DNA of 64,000 nucleotides from contig NZ_WUCC01000005.1 in NCBI RefSeq assembly GCF_009807095.1, positions 186,001 to 250,000 of the forward strand. Reading direction: 5' to 3'. The notes beneath the pieces were generated by a model. That model had not been told where the DNA came from and did not search any database. It saw only the letters and a list, made by a program, of their open reading frames with translations. The stretch comes from Rathayibacter sp. VKM Ac-2754. GTDB taxonomy: Bacteria > Actinomycetota > Actinomycetes > Actinomycetales > Microbacteriaceae. Shown piece after piece: positions 8,661-17,213 of the stretch (position 1 is the stretch's first letter; the number at the start of each line of letters is the position of its first letter). Position numbers and translations under genes: made by a program.

Positions 8661-8721
8661 ATCCCCCGCGCACCGGGACCGCGCCGCCAATAGGCTCCTA
8701 GGCACAGCGGAGGGGGACGCA

Positions 8722-9600
8722 GTGCGATTCGAGGCGCGTGACGGAGCGACCCTCCACGTCGACGAGCACGGCACCGCCGACGGCCCACCGCTGATCGCCG
8801 TCCCCGGCGGGCCCGGCCGGCACCCCGACTACCTCGGAGCCTTCGCCCCCGTCGCCGCCGCCCGCCGCATCCTCGTGCTCCACCCCCGCGGCGTCGGCCT
8901 GTCGGCCTCGACACCCGCGAGCTCGTTCGCCGACCTCGCCGACGACCTCGAGGATCTCCGCGCGCACCTCGGCGTCGACTCCGTCGATCTGATCGCGCAC
9001 GCCACCGGATGCCGCTCCGCGCTGGTCTACGCGGCCCGCGCCCCCGAGCGGATCGCGCACCTGCTGCTGATCGCCCCCGGGACGGCCTGGCTCGGCATCG
9101 ACGGCGACGACCGCGTCGCCATCGCCCGGCGCCGTCGCCGTGAGGAGTGGACCGAGGCGGCGATCGACGCGCTCGTGTCCGGCGACACGGAGCGCGATCC
9201 GGACCGCCGCCTCGCGCTCGTGCGCCGCGCCGCTCCCCTCGGCTGGTCGACCTGGGACGATGGCGCCCGCGCCCACGAGAGCGCCGCGCGCTGGTATCCG
9301 GAGGCGTTCGCAGCCTTCCCCGCCACGATCGACGCCCCGGCGCTCCGCCGCGCACTCGCGCAGGTCGCCTGCCCGGTCGTCGTCCTCGGCGGCGAGGACG
9401 ACGCGCTGGCCGGCTCGACGCCGCTCGGGGAGCTCGCCGCGCTCTTCCCGCACGGCAGCCTCGCCTGGATCGAGTCGTGCGGGCACTACCCCTGGGTCGA
9501 GTCGCCGGCCGAGTTCGCGATCGCCCTCCGCGCCTCCCTGGCCGATGCTCCCCCGTCGCCTCCCCTCGGCCGACGCCGGTCGACACCCGGCCAGGAGTGA
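8722..9600 (+). CDS. Alpha/beta-hydrolase fold protein with Ala at the nucleophile position
   Basis: A 292-residue protein from GTG 8722 with a strong AGGGGGA site. The fold markers are present: PGGPG near residue 28 (oxyanion region), HPRGVGLS near 54 (normally DxRGxGxS), acid-bearing strand VVVLGGEDDALAGS, and GHYPWVE with the catalytic His. The nucleophile elbow, however, reads AHATGC (residues 92-97) where active relatives have GHSTGC, so Ser is replaced by Ala94. It may be a non-catalytic or differently catalytic member of the proline-iminopeptidase-like branch. It is followed by nucS after 21 bases. Confidence 0.8.
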   Translation: MRFEARDGATLHVDEHGTADGPPLIAVPGGPGRHPDYLGAFAPVAAARRILVLHPRGVGLSASTPASSFADLADDLEDLRAHLGVDSVDLIAHATGCRSALVYAARAPERIAHLLLIAPGTAWLGIDGDDRVAIARRRRREEWTEAAIDALVSGDTERDPDRRLALVRRAAPLGWSTWDDGARAHESAARWYPEAFAAFPATIDAPALRRALAQVACPVVVLGGEDDALAGSTPLGELAALFPHGSLAWIESCGHYPWVESPAEFAIALRASLADAPPSPPLGRRRSTPGQE

Positions 9601-9621
9601 CGCGGCGTCTATCCTCGACGA

Positions 9622-10317
9622 GTGCGCCTCGTCATCGCGCGCTGCTCGGTCGACTACTCCGGCCGCCTCAGCGCCCACCTCCCCCTCGCCACCCGCCTGC
9701 TGCTGGTCAAGGCCGACGGCAGCGTCCTCGTGCACTCCGACGGCGGCTCGTACAAGCCGCTCAACTGGATGAGCCCGCCCTGCACGCTGATCACCGGCGA
9801 GCCCGACGATGCGGCGAAGGAGGCGGGTGTCGTCGAGCAGTGGACGGTCGCGCACAAGAAGACCGGCGATGCGCTGATCGTCTCGATCCACGAAGTCCTC
9901 CACGATTCCGCTCACGAGCTGGGCATCGATCCCGGGCTCGTGAAAGACGGAGTGGAGGCGCATCTGCAGCGCCTTCTCGCCGAGCAGATCGACCTTCTCG
10001 GCGAGGGGCACACCCTGGTCCGCCGCGAGTACATGACGGCGATCGGACCGGTCGACATCCTCGCTCGGGATTCCCGTGGCGCCGCTGTCGCCGTCGAGAT
10101 CAAGCGCCGCGGAGAGATCGACGGAGTCGAGCAGCTCACCCGCTATCTCGAATTGATGAACAGGGATCCGCATCTCTCGCCGGTCACCGGAGTCTTCGCC
10201 GCACAGGAGATCAAGCCCCAGGCGCGGACTCTCGCTCAGGATCGCGGAATCCGCTGCGTGGTCCTCGATTACGACACCATGCGCGGCGTCGACGACTCGC
10301 ACACGCGACTGTTCTGA
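9622..10317 (+). CDS. nucS: Endonuclease NucS (EndoMS), mismatch repair
   Basis: A 231-residue protein with the full NucS architecture: N-terminal DNA-binding beta domain starting [20 protein letters not shown], with [10 protein letters not shown], then a RecB-like nuclease domain holding D in VDILARD and the E-x-K pair in VAVEIKRRG. NucS cuts both strands at mismatches and provides mismatch repair in actinobacteria, which lack MutS-MutL; it works with the beta clamp. The length is normal. The start is GTG at 9622, 21 bases after the hydrolase gene, so they may be co-transcribed. The C-terminus runs into a repeat region without an obvious terminator. Confidence 0.95.
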   Translation: MRLVIARCSVDYSGRLSAHLPLATRLLLVKADGSVLVHSDGGSYKPLNWMSPPCTLITGEPDDAAKEAGVVEQWTVAHKKTGDALIVSIHEVLHDSAHELGIDPGLVKDGVEAHLQRLLAEQIDLLGEGHTLVRREYMTAIGPVDILARDSRGAAVAVEIKRRGEIDGVEQLTRYLELMNRDPHLSPVTGVFAAQEIKPQARTLAQDRGIRCVVLDYDTMRGVDDSHTRLF

Positions 10318-10323
10318 TCCCCC

Positions 10324-10430
10324 GCTGATCGGGCGTATGGAGATCCACCCGCGTCAGAAGGCCAGGGCAGAAGCCTCATCTGCACAAGTCGATGGGTCTC
10401 GATACGCCCCTGCGGGGCTACTCGACCAGC
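10324..10430. repeat. REP pair (BIME-like), family R2; left arm truncated
   Basis: The left half reads GCTGATCGGGCGTATGGAG, lacking the sixteen central bases of the palindrome seen elsewhere. The right half is intact (TCTCGATACGCCCCTGCGGG plus GCTACTCGACCAGC). The spacer contains the usual cagaaggccagggcagaag motif. Confidence 0.8.
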
Positions 10431-10482
10431 GATCTTGCGCTTTCTCTCGGAGAAGAGTCCTCCCGCGGGCGGCTCCGTCCTC

Positions 10483-10607
10483 GCTGATCGAGTAGCCCGC
10501 GCAGCGGGCGTATCGAGATCCACGTCCGCCAGAAGGCCGGGGCAGAAGCTGATCTGCTGACGCTGGTGGGTCTCGATACGCCCCTGCGGGGCTACTCGAC
10601 CAGCATG
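10483..10607. repeat. REP pair (BIME-like), family R2
   Basis: It is an intact composite: GCTGATCGAGTAGCCCGCGC and its complement half, a 45-base spacer (cagaaggccggggcagaag...), then TCTCGATACGCCCCTGCGGG and GCTACTCGACCAGCATG in opposite orientation. Confidence 0.85.
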
Positions 10608-10666
10608 CGGGGCGGCAGACGGGCGTGCTCTTCTCGCACCGCTCGAACGAGACGCGTCTGGCAGAC

Positions 10667-10701
10667 GAAAGGCCCCCGCGAGAGATCTCGACGGGGGCCC
10701 T
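10667..10701 (-). terminator. Rho-independent terminator of lsr2
   Basis: On the minus strand GGGCCCCCGTCGAGATCTC is followed by TCGCGGGGGCC and then TTTCGT, a strong hairpin with a short T run, 22 bases after the lsr2 stop codon. Confidence 0.8.
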
Positions 10702-10722
10702 CTGCGAAGCGGGAGAGGCGGC

Positions 10723-11064
10723 CTACTTGTGGGCCGCCTGGTACGCGGCCTGGACCTCGGCGGGGATGCGGCCGCGGTCGGAGACCTGGTGTCCGTTGGC
10801 GTTGGCCCACTCGCGGACGGCCTTGAGCTGCTTGGGGTCGCTCTTCGACGCGGTCGCGACGGAGGAGGCGGCAGCGGGGCGCGATCCGACGCGGCGAGCG
10901 CTCGAGACGAACTTCTCGAGGGCCGAGTGCAGGGCGGCGATGTTATCGGGGCCCAGGTCGATCTCGTAGTTGGCTCCGTCGACGCTGAATCGAACGGTTC
11001 CGCCTTCTCCCGAATCGATAGGGGTGCCATCGATGTCGTCGACGAGCGTGATCTTCTGTGCCAC
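10723..11064 (-). CDS. lsr2: Nucleoid-associated protein Lsr2
   Basis: A 113-residue protein of standard Lsr2 length. The N-terminal dimerisation domain starts MAQKITLVDDIDGT and contains VRFSVDGANYEIDL. After a flexible Ala/Ser/Arg linker comes the DNA-binding domain with WANANGHQVSDRGRIPAEV, including the RGR minor-groove motif at residues 97-99. It bridges AT-rich DNA and silences horizontally acquired genes, the actinobacterial counterpart of H-NS. It is monocistronic with its own terminator. Its upstream region carries an unusual array of GGATCC direct repeats that may be part of its regulation. Confidence 0.95.
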   Translation of the reverse strand: MAQKITLVDDIDGTPIDSGEGGTVRFSVDGANYEIDLGPDNIAALHSALEKFVSSARRVGSRPAAASSVATASKSDPKQLKAVREWANANGHQVSDRGRIPAEVQAAYQAAHK

Positions 11065-11501
11065 TTTTTCCTCCAGTGTGTGTCGGATCCGAGTCGCGTC
11101 GGATCCGGCGTGTATCGGATCCGGTGCATTCTCGGATCCGGTGTCTTCTTCTGACCGGGTGCATTCCGGACCCCGGTGTGTTCTCAGGCTCGATGTGCAT
11201 CCGGATCCGATGTGCGACTGTCCGCGAGTATCGGACAGGCTCGTATCGAAGGGGATCGAACCCGAAAGGGAACGGACCCGCGGATCCGACCGTGATGAGC
11301 ATCGGACCGATGAAGACGTTACCCCTTCTTCTGTCGATCGTCACGCTTATCGGCATCCTCCGACGTCTTTCAGTGCATTCGAAGGGTGGATATCCATGAC
11401 AATGCCTCTCGAGACGGCCTGATTCTCGGAGGTCGCCGTCAACCGTCGATTACCGCGCCCATTCGAGCGGCATGAGATGCGACCCCCGATAGCGTGGAGT
11501 C
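11065..11501. other. Gene-free gap upstream of lsr2, no coding sequence seen
   Basis: 437 bases separate the divergent lsr2 and SseB-like genes. The half nearest lsr2 is dominated by GGATCC repeats. The half nearest 11.4 kb is less GC-rich than the surroundings and contains no convincing frame. Short open frames crossing this area have no recognisable similarity. Confidence 0.7.
11085..11287. repeat. GGATCC direct-repeat array in the lsr2 upstream region
   Basis: GGATCC occurs at 11085, 11101, 11117 and 11134 (period 16, 16, 17), then in decayed form near 11168, and again at 11203 and 11282. The unit is roughly tcGGATCCGgtgtgta. It begins 20 bases upstream of the lsr2 start codon. Confidence 0.85.
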
Positions 11502-11936
11502 ATGACTCCGAGAGGCGGACCCCCCGCACGTCCCCTGAGGCCGGGCCCCGCCCGCAATGCCCCCGCGAGGGAGGCGCTCGAGGCGCTGGTCGCCGAGCCG
11601 ACCCGCGAGGGAGTGACGCGCCTGCTCGACGCGTGCCTCGCCGGCTCGCTCGTCGTCGACGTGACCGGATCGCAGCCGGGCGGCGTCCCGCACGTGCGCA
11701 CCGTCGCCACCACCACCGGCGAGCAGGTGCTGCCCCTCTTCACCTCGACCGACGAGGTGCGCGCCGCCGTCCCCCGGCAGCAGCACCCGCGCGTCCAGAT
11801 GCTGGTGCTGCCCGGACGCGACGCCTTCGCCCTCATCGACACCGCCGACTTCGTGGCCGTCCAGCTCGATCCGGGCTCCCTCGCGCAGGTCATCACGCGC
11901 TCGTTCATCGAGGACGCCCTGCGCGCCGAGCCCTGA
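11502..11936 (+). CDS. SseB family protein
   Basis: A 144-residue protein from ATG 11502. After a proline-rich leader there is an alpha/beta domain of the SseB N-terminal type: a helix (residues about 24-50), VVDV, TTGEQVLPLFTSTDEVRAAV, then AFALIDTADFVAVQLDPGS. SseB-domain proteins are widespread in actinobacteria with no firm biochemical role. It lies 87 bases before a HAD phosphatase gene in the same direction. No signal peptide or membrane segment is visible. Confidence 0.8.
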   Translation: MTPRGGPPARPLRPGPARNAPAREALEALVAEPTREGVTRLLDACLAGSLVVDVTGSQPGGVPHVRTVATTTGEQVLPLFTSTDEVRAAVPRQQHPRVQMLVLPGRDAFALIDTADFVAVQLDPGSLAQVITRSFIEDALRAEP

Positions 11937-12023
11937 CACGCCGCCGACATCGAACGCCCGTAGAGTGTCAGCCCGGCGGAGCAGCGTCGGAGTCACCGCG
12001 TCCCTCGAGGTCAGGAGCCCGCC

Positions 12024-12722
12024 ATGTCCGACACCACTCTCGCGCCCGCCGGCCACGACGGTACCGCGGCGAAGACCTGGTCGTGCATCCTCTTCGACCT
12101 CGACGGCACGATCACCGACTCGGCGCCCGGCATCACCGGCACGCTCGTCGACACCTTCGTCGAGCTCGGCCGCCCGGTGCCCCTGCCCGTCGAGCTGCTC
12201 GCCTACGTCGGACCGCCCCTGCTCGACGCCTTCCGCGAGCTCGGCGGCATGAGCGTCGACGAGGCGCAGGCCGCTCTCGCCGTCTACCGCCGCCGCTACA
12301 ACGCGGGCGGACTCTTCGACTCGAGCGTCTACCCCGGCGTCCCCGAGATCCTCGCGCGCATCGCCGAGGCGGGCATCCCGCTCTCGCTCGCCACGTCGAA
12401 GCCGGAGTCGGCGGCCATCCGCGTCCTCGAGCACTACGGACTCGCGCAGTACTTCACGATCATCTGCGGCGCATCGGAGGACGAGGTGCGCAGCGCGAAG
12501 GCCGATGTCGTCGAGGAGGCGCTGCGCCGCCTCCGCGCGCTCGACGTCGATCTCTCGTCGCCCGTGATGGTCGGCGATCGCGAGCACGACGTGCACGGCG
12601 CCGCCGCGCACGGCATCCCGACGATCATGGTCGAGTGGGGCTACGGCTCCCCTGTCGAGGCCGTCGGCACCATCGCCCTGGTCTCCGAGCCCCGCGAGCT
12701 CGAGAACCTCCTCCTGCCGTGA
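12024..12722 (+). CDS. HAD superfamily hydrolase (Gph-like phosphatase)
   Basis: A 232-residue protein. HAD motif I is FDLDGTITDSAPG near residue 25, motif II is LATSKP near 114, the motif III lysine is in SAKADVV, and motif IV is VMVGDREHDVHGA. The cap is the small helical type of phosphoglycolate phosphatases. It should dephosphorylate a small metabolite such as 2-phosphoglycolate or pyrophosphate-like substrates. ATG 12024 is preceded by a CAGGAG site. It is followed after 18 bases by a 56-codon membrane peptide gene. Confidence 0.9.
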   Translation: MSDTTLAPAGHDGTAAKTWSCILFDLDGTITDSAPGITGTLVDTFVELGRPVPLPVELLAYVGPPLLDAFRELGGMSVDEAQAALAVYRRRYNAGGLFDSSVYPGVPEILARIAEAGIPLSLATSKPESAAIRVLEHYGLAQYFTIICGASEDEVRSAKADVVEEALRRLRALDVDLSSPVMVGDREHDVHGAAAHGIPTIMVEWGYGSPVEAVGTIALVSEPRELENLLLP

Positions 12723-12740
12723 GCCCCGTACGATGAGGGC

Positions 12741-12911
12741 ATGACTGGTCTGGGCGTCGTCCTCTCGTTCGTGCTCTTCCTCGGCGGGATCCTCGTTCTC
12801 GGCAACTCGTTCCTGCTGCCCGACATCGCCGGCTTCCTCTTCTTCGGCGGGATCCTGATGATCTCGGCGTCGCTCGCGCTCGCCTTCCACGTCCTGCCGA
12901 AGTCGCAGTAG
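12741..12911 (+). CDS. Small membrane protein, 56 residues
   Basis: The frame begins ATG 12741 with GAGGGC just before it and ends TAG 12909-12911. The product has two hydrophobic segments, about residues 4-21 and 29-50 (LGVVLSFVLFLGGILVLGN and FLFFGGILMISASLALAF), separated by LLPDIA, and a short polar end KSQ. It follows the HAD gene by 18 bases in the same direction and stops 6 bases before the convergent lipoprotein gene ends. Family not recognised. Good codon use and tight spacing support it as real. Confidence 0.65.
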   Translation: MTGLGVVLSFVLFLGGILVLGNSFLLPDIAGFLFFGGILMISASLALAFHVLPKSQ

Positions 12912-12917
12912 CTCCGC

Positions 12918-13391
12918 TCAGCCGAGCGTGCTCGCGTCGAGGTTGATGACCGAGCCGATGTAGACCGCGGTGCCGGCTCCCGCGATCGTCGGATTCATCC
13001 GCAGGAGCTGCTGCACCGGGATGCCGAAGCGCTGGGCGATGTCGAAGAACGTGTCGCCCTGCACCACCGTGTAGCCGACGATCTCGCCCGCGCCGTCGCG
13101 CGTCGGCTCGCCGCCCGCGCCGGGCACCGCTCCGTTGTCGACCGCGTAGGCCGTCTCGGGGATCTCGGGCACGGGGTTCGGAGTGATCGTGACGGTCACC
13201 TCGGGGACCGGCACGAAGACGGTCGCGGTCGACTGCGGCAGCGCGGCGGTGACGGTCGGGTCGGGTGTCGGCGTCGCCGTGGCGAAGACGGTGACCGTGA
13301 CCGTCGGAGTCGGGCTGGGCGCGGAGCAGCCGGCGAGTGCCGCGGTGACGGCGAGGGCGACGGCGGCGCCTCCGAGTGCTCTGGTGCGCAT
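12918..13391 (-). CDS. LysM-domain lipoprotein
   Basis: A 157-residue protein from ATG 13391. A signal peptide ends in the lipobox LAGC (Cys22), so the mature protein should be lipid-anchored outside the membrane. A Thr/Pro/Val-rich linker (residues about 25-90) leads to a single LysM domain at the C-terminus: YTVVQGDTFFDIAQRFGIPV followed by LLRMNPTI. LysM binds N-acetylglucosamine in peptidoglycan. No catalytic domain is attached, so it may be a wall-binding adaptor. It is divergent from the AraC-type regulator at 13470. Confidence 0.85.
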   Translation of the reverse strand: MRTRALGGAAVALAVTAALAGCSAPSPTPTVTVTVFATATPTPDPTVTAALPQSTATVFVPVPEVTVTITPNPVPEIPETAYAVDNGAVPGAGGEPTRDGAGEIVGYTVVQGDTFFDIAQRFGIPVQQLLRMNPTIAGAGTAVYIGSVINLDASTLG

Positions 13392-13469
13392 GGCGTGCCT
13401 CTCGCGGCGCCGACCCCCAGCGCACCCGTCCACCTTAGGAGATCCGCGCCCGGGTCTATCGTCGGAGTC

Positions 13470-13886
13470 GTGACCCCGCAGGAGCTCGAGAACCTCGCGC
13501 ATCTGCGGCGCGCCCGCGACCTGATCGACCGCGAGTACGCCCGTCCGCTCGACGTGCCGACGATGGCGGCGCGGGCTCTGATGTCCCCGTCGCACTTCGC
13601 GCGGTGCTTCCGGGCGGCCTACGGCGAGACTCCGTACAGCTACCTGATGACGCGGCGTATCGAGCGGGCGATGGCCCTGCTGCGCGCCGGGGCGAGCGTC
13701 ACGGACGCGTGCCTGGCGGTCGGCTGCACGTCGCTCGGCTCGTTCAGCGCGCGGTTCACCGAGATCGTGGGCCGCTCCCCCTCGGCCTACCGCGACGGCC
13801 CGCACGACGCCGTCGAGGCGATGCCCGCCTGCATCGCGCGCTTCCGGACGCGACCGCTGCGCGCGGCCGCGGCGCCCGCGCGCTGA
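13470..13886 (+). CDS. AraC family regulator, DNA-binding domain only
   Basis: A 138-residue protein from GTG 13470. Nearly the whole length is an AraC-type double helix-turn-helix: IDREYARPLDVPTMAARALM, SPSHFARCFRAAYGETPYSYL, then SVTDACLAVGCTSLGSFSARF. There is no N-terminal sensor domain, as in MarA/SoxS-like or YesN-terminal regulators. The following VOC-family gene at 14140 is a plausible target or partner: such AraC-VOC pairs are common in actinobacteria. A pair of REP palindromes lies between them. Confidence 0.88.
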   Translation: MTPQELENLAHLRRARDLIDREYARPLDVPTMAARALMSPSHFARCFRAAYGETPYSYLMTRRIERAMALLRAGASVTDACLAVGCTSLGSFSARFTEIVGRSPSAYRDGPHDAVEAMPACIARFRTRPLRAAAAPAR

Positions 13887-13933
13887 CACGACTACCTGCC
13901 CTGCATGCCCTCCTTGCCCTCCATGCCCTCCTC

Positions 13934-14064
13934 GCTGATCGAGTAGCCCGCGCAGCGGGCGTATCGAGATCCACGTCCGTCAGCAGGCCGGCACAGACGC
14001 CTGACCTGCTGACGCCGGTGGGTCTCGATACGCCCCTGCGGGGCTGCGGGCTCGACCAGCATGC
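13934..14064. repeat. REP pair (BIME-like), family R2
   Basis: The composite reads GCTGATCGAGTAGCCCGCGC...GTATCGAGATCC, a spacer with cagcaggccggcacagacg, and the opposite-orientation copy ending GGGCTGCGGGCTCGACCAGC. It is preceded by a short run of atgccctcct-like repeats (13903-13932). Confidence 0.85.
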
Positions 14065-14139
14065 ATTGCGCCTTCCCCCCTCCGCATCGAGCAGGATCGG
14101 AGAAGCGGCGCGTCGGACGCGCGGCATAGAGTCGCCGCC

Positions 14140-14541
14140 ATGAGCATCGAGCTGCAGTACGTGAACATCACCGTCACCGACGTCGACGAGTCGATCGCCT
14201 TCTACGGCGACGCCCTCGGCCTGGACGTCGTCATGGACGTGGCGAACGGAGGCTTCCGCTGGGTCACTCTCGGCAGCGACGCGCAGCCGGGCCTCGGCCT
14301 CACGCTCTCCGTCCCGCACGCCGGGCGCTCGCAGGCCGACGGCGACGCCCTCCAGGAGCTCCTGACGAAGGGCGTGCTGCCCATGCTGGTCTTCCGCGCG
14401 AGCGACCTCGACGCGACCTTCGAGTCGGTGCGCGCCTCCGGAGCAGAGGTGCTGCAGGAGCCGATCGAGCAGAGCTGGGGCCCGCGGGACTGCGCGTTCC
14501 GCGACCCGTCCGGCAACATGGTCCGCGTCTCGCAGGCCTAG
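14140..14541 (+). CDS. VOC family (glyoxalase/bleomycin-resistance fold) protein
   Basis: A 133-residue protein with the two beta-alpha-beta-beta-beta modules of the vicinal oxygen chelate fold: YVNITVTDVDESIAFYGDALG at the start and FRASDLDATFESVRASGAEVL in the middle, ending CAFRDPSGNMVRVSQA. Metal ligands typical of the fold (H or Q near the start, E near the end) are only partly evident. It could be a dioxygenase, a glyoxalase relative or a ligand-binding resistance protein. ATG 14140. It lies downstream of the AraC-type gene. Confidence 0.88.
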   Translation: MSIELQYVNITVTDVDESIAFYGDALGLDVVMDVANGGFRWVTLGSDAQPGLGLTLSVPHAGRSQADGDALQELLTKGVLPMLVFRASDLDATFESVRASGAEVLQEPIEQSWGPRDCAFRDPSGNMVRVSQA

Positions 14542-14840
14542 GCGCGCGGCTCGGGCAGGATCCGCAGGCCCCCGCCGCCGTTCGCCGCGTCCATCAGGGC
14601 CTCGACCCAGGTCGGGTTGATGGTCGGCTGGCGGCTGCCGGCGAAGTGGAACTGCAGCGCGATGTTCGGGTTCATCCAGAAGGAGTGCCGCCCCCGCGCG
14701 CCCTCGGGCATCGAGTCGAGGGTCAGGCTGAAGCGCTCGTCGCGCCGGAACTTCGCGTAGACGACGATCTGGAGGTGGGCGAGGGTCCGGTCCTCGATCT
14801 CGATCACGGCCGGCGGAGTGCCGTAGAGGAATTGACCCAT
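14538..14840 (-). CDS. Small conserved Microbacteriaceae protein (DUF7882-like)
   Basis: A 100-residue protein from ATG 14840. It opens MGQFLYGTPPAVIEIEDRTL and continues LAHLQIVVYAKFRRDERFSL, then SFWMNPNIALQFHFAG and PTINPTWVEALM. This pattern matches a small family that is frequent in Microbacteriaceae and often mislabelled as ATP-dependent DNA ligase. The role is unknown; some members are encoded next to regulators. Its stop overlaps the end of the convergent VOC gene by four bases. A CTAG-rich palindromic stretch immediately upstream may be an operator for the MarR protein encoded next door. Confidence 0.75.
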   Translation of the reverse strand: MGQFLYGTPPAVIEIEDRTLAHLQIVVYAKFRRDERFSLTLDSMPEGARGRHSFWMNPNIALQFHFAGSRQPTINPTWVEALMDAANGGGGLRILPEPRA

Positions 14841-14855
14841 GGGGCCAGCCTATAT

Positions 14856-14884
14856 CTAGTCCGACTCTTTACTAGCTTGTCTAG
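14856..14884. promoter_or_regulatory. CTAG-rich palindromic stretch, candidate MarR operator
   Basis: CTAGT-N10-ACTAG is followed by CTTGT-CTAG, giving three CTAG tetramers within 29 bases. CTAG is very rare elsewhere in the window. The stretch sits 16 bases upstream of the small DUF7882-like gene and directly after the MarR gene's stop. Confidence 0.45.
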
Positions 14885-15409
14885 CTAATTCTCGGTCTCG
14901 GATGCTTCCTCGGCGTCGATCTCGTCGACCGCCGAGCTCATCCGACGGAGGAAGTTCACCACGGCCTCGGCCTCGCGCGCGTCGAGGTCCTCCGCGATCT
15001 CGAGCATCCGCCGATGCATCTGCTTGAGCGTCGCACGCACCTCCTGGTCGCTGTCGGGCGTCGCCTCGACGACGATGCCGCGGCGATCGGTCGGATGCGG
15101 CTTCCGGACGAGGTGGCCGCTGCGCACGAGCCGGTCGATCAGCACGGTGGTCGACGCCGACGAGATCGAGAGGTGCGTCGCGAGGTCCTTCGCGCTGACG
15201 ACGACTCCGCCGCGCTGCTGACGCAGCAGGAACTGGACCGCGATCAGGTCGGTCTCGCCCATCGCCATCTTCTCGCGGGTCCGGCGCCGCATCGAGATCT
15301 CGGACACCCGGTAGGTGCGCATCGCGCTGAGCACCTCGACAGCGCGCCGCGTGGACGACTCGTCGGGATACCAGTACCCCGCGCCGCTCCTGGCCGTGGT
15401 GTCGCTCAT
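14885..15409 (-). CDS. MarR family transcriptional regulator
   Basis: A 174-residue protein from ATG 15409. The winged helix-turn-helix is clear: LIAVQFLLRQQRGGVVVSAKDLATHLSISSASTTVLIDRLVRSGHLVRKPHPTDRRG, split here into its helices and the beta wing with the D-x-R motif. The C-terminal helices end in an acidic tail (EEASETEN). It should bind DNA as a dimer and respond to a small ligand. It is divergent from an ABC-F gene (65-base gap) and co-directional with the DUF7882-like gene, so either may be its target. Confidence 0.9.
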   Translation of the reverse strand: MSDTTARSGAGYWYPDESSTRRAVEVLSAMRTYRVSEISMRRRTREKMAMGETDLIAVQFLLRQQRGGVVVSAKDLATHLSISSASTTVLIDRLVRSGHLVRKPHPTDRRGIVVEATPDSDQEVRATLKQMHRRMLEIAEDLDAREAEAVVNFLRRMSSAVDEIDAEEASETEN

Positions 15410-15474
15410 CCGCTCATCCTAGACGCGAGGCCGATCCGGGACGCGGGCGGGGGCGCGCCGCCTACCCTGGAGCG

Positions 15475-17133
<1,659 letters not shown>

Positions 17134-17150
17134 CCCGCCGATTCCGCAGA

Positions 17151-17183
17151 AGTCGTCGTACTCGAGTGCCGAGCACGACGACT
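17151..17183. terminator. Bidirectional hairpin between convergent genes
   Basis: AGTCGTCGT pairs with ACGACGACT, and inside it CTCG pairs with CGAG. It lies in the 80-base gap between the ABC-F gene and the convergent sigma-factor gene. It has no long T run on either side. Confidence 0.65.
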
Positions 17184-17213
17184 AGTGGAGACTCGCGCGG
17201 CGACCGGGCGCCT

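Larger units (their letters stand above)
8306..8721. other. Gene-free gap holding two R3 elements
   Basis: This 416-base gap between the SDR gene and the hydrolase gene contains two R3 elements (8321-8421 and 8578-8660), about 160 bases of unremarkable GC-rich sequence between them, and the GGAGGGGGA ribosome site for the hydrolase. No protein-coding frame with normal composition was found. Confidence 0.7.
10318..10722. other. Gene-free gap with two REP pairs and the lsr2 terminator
   Basis: This 405-base gap between nucS and lsr2 (convergent) consists of two R2 pairs (10324-10430 and 10483-10607), about 60 bases of unique sequence, and a rho-independent terminator for lsr2. No gene was seen. 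Confidence 0.75.

Noticed and set aside
11058-11422. Several frames across the lsr2 upstream gap
   Set aside because: They run through the GGATCC repeats and have no consistent start or family signature.
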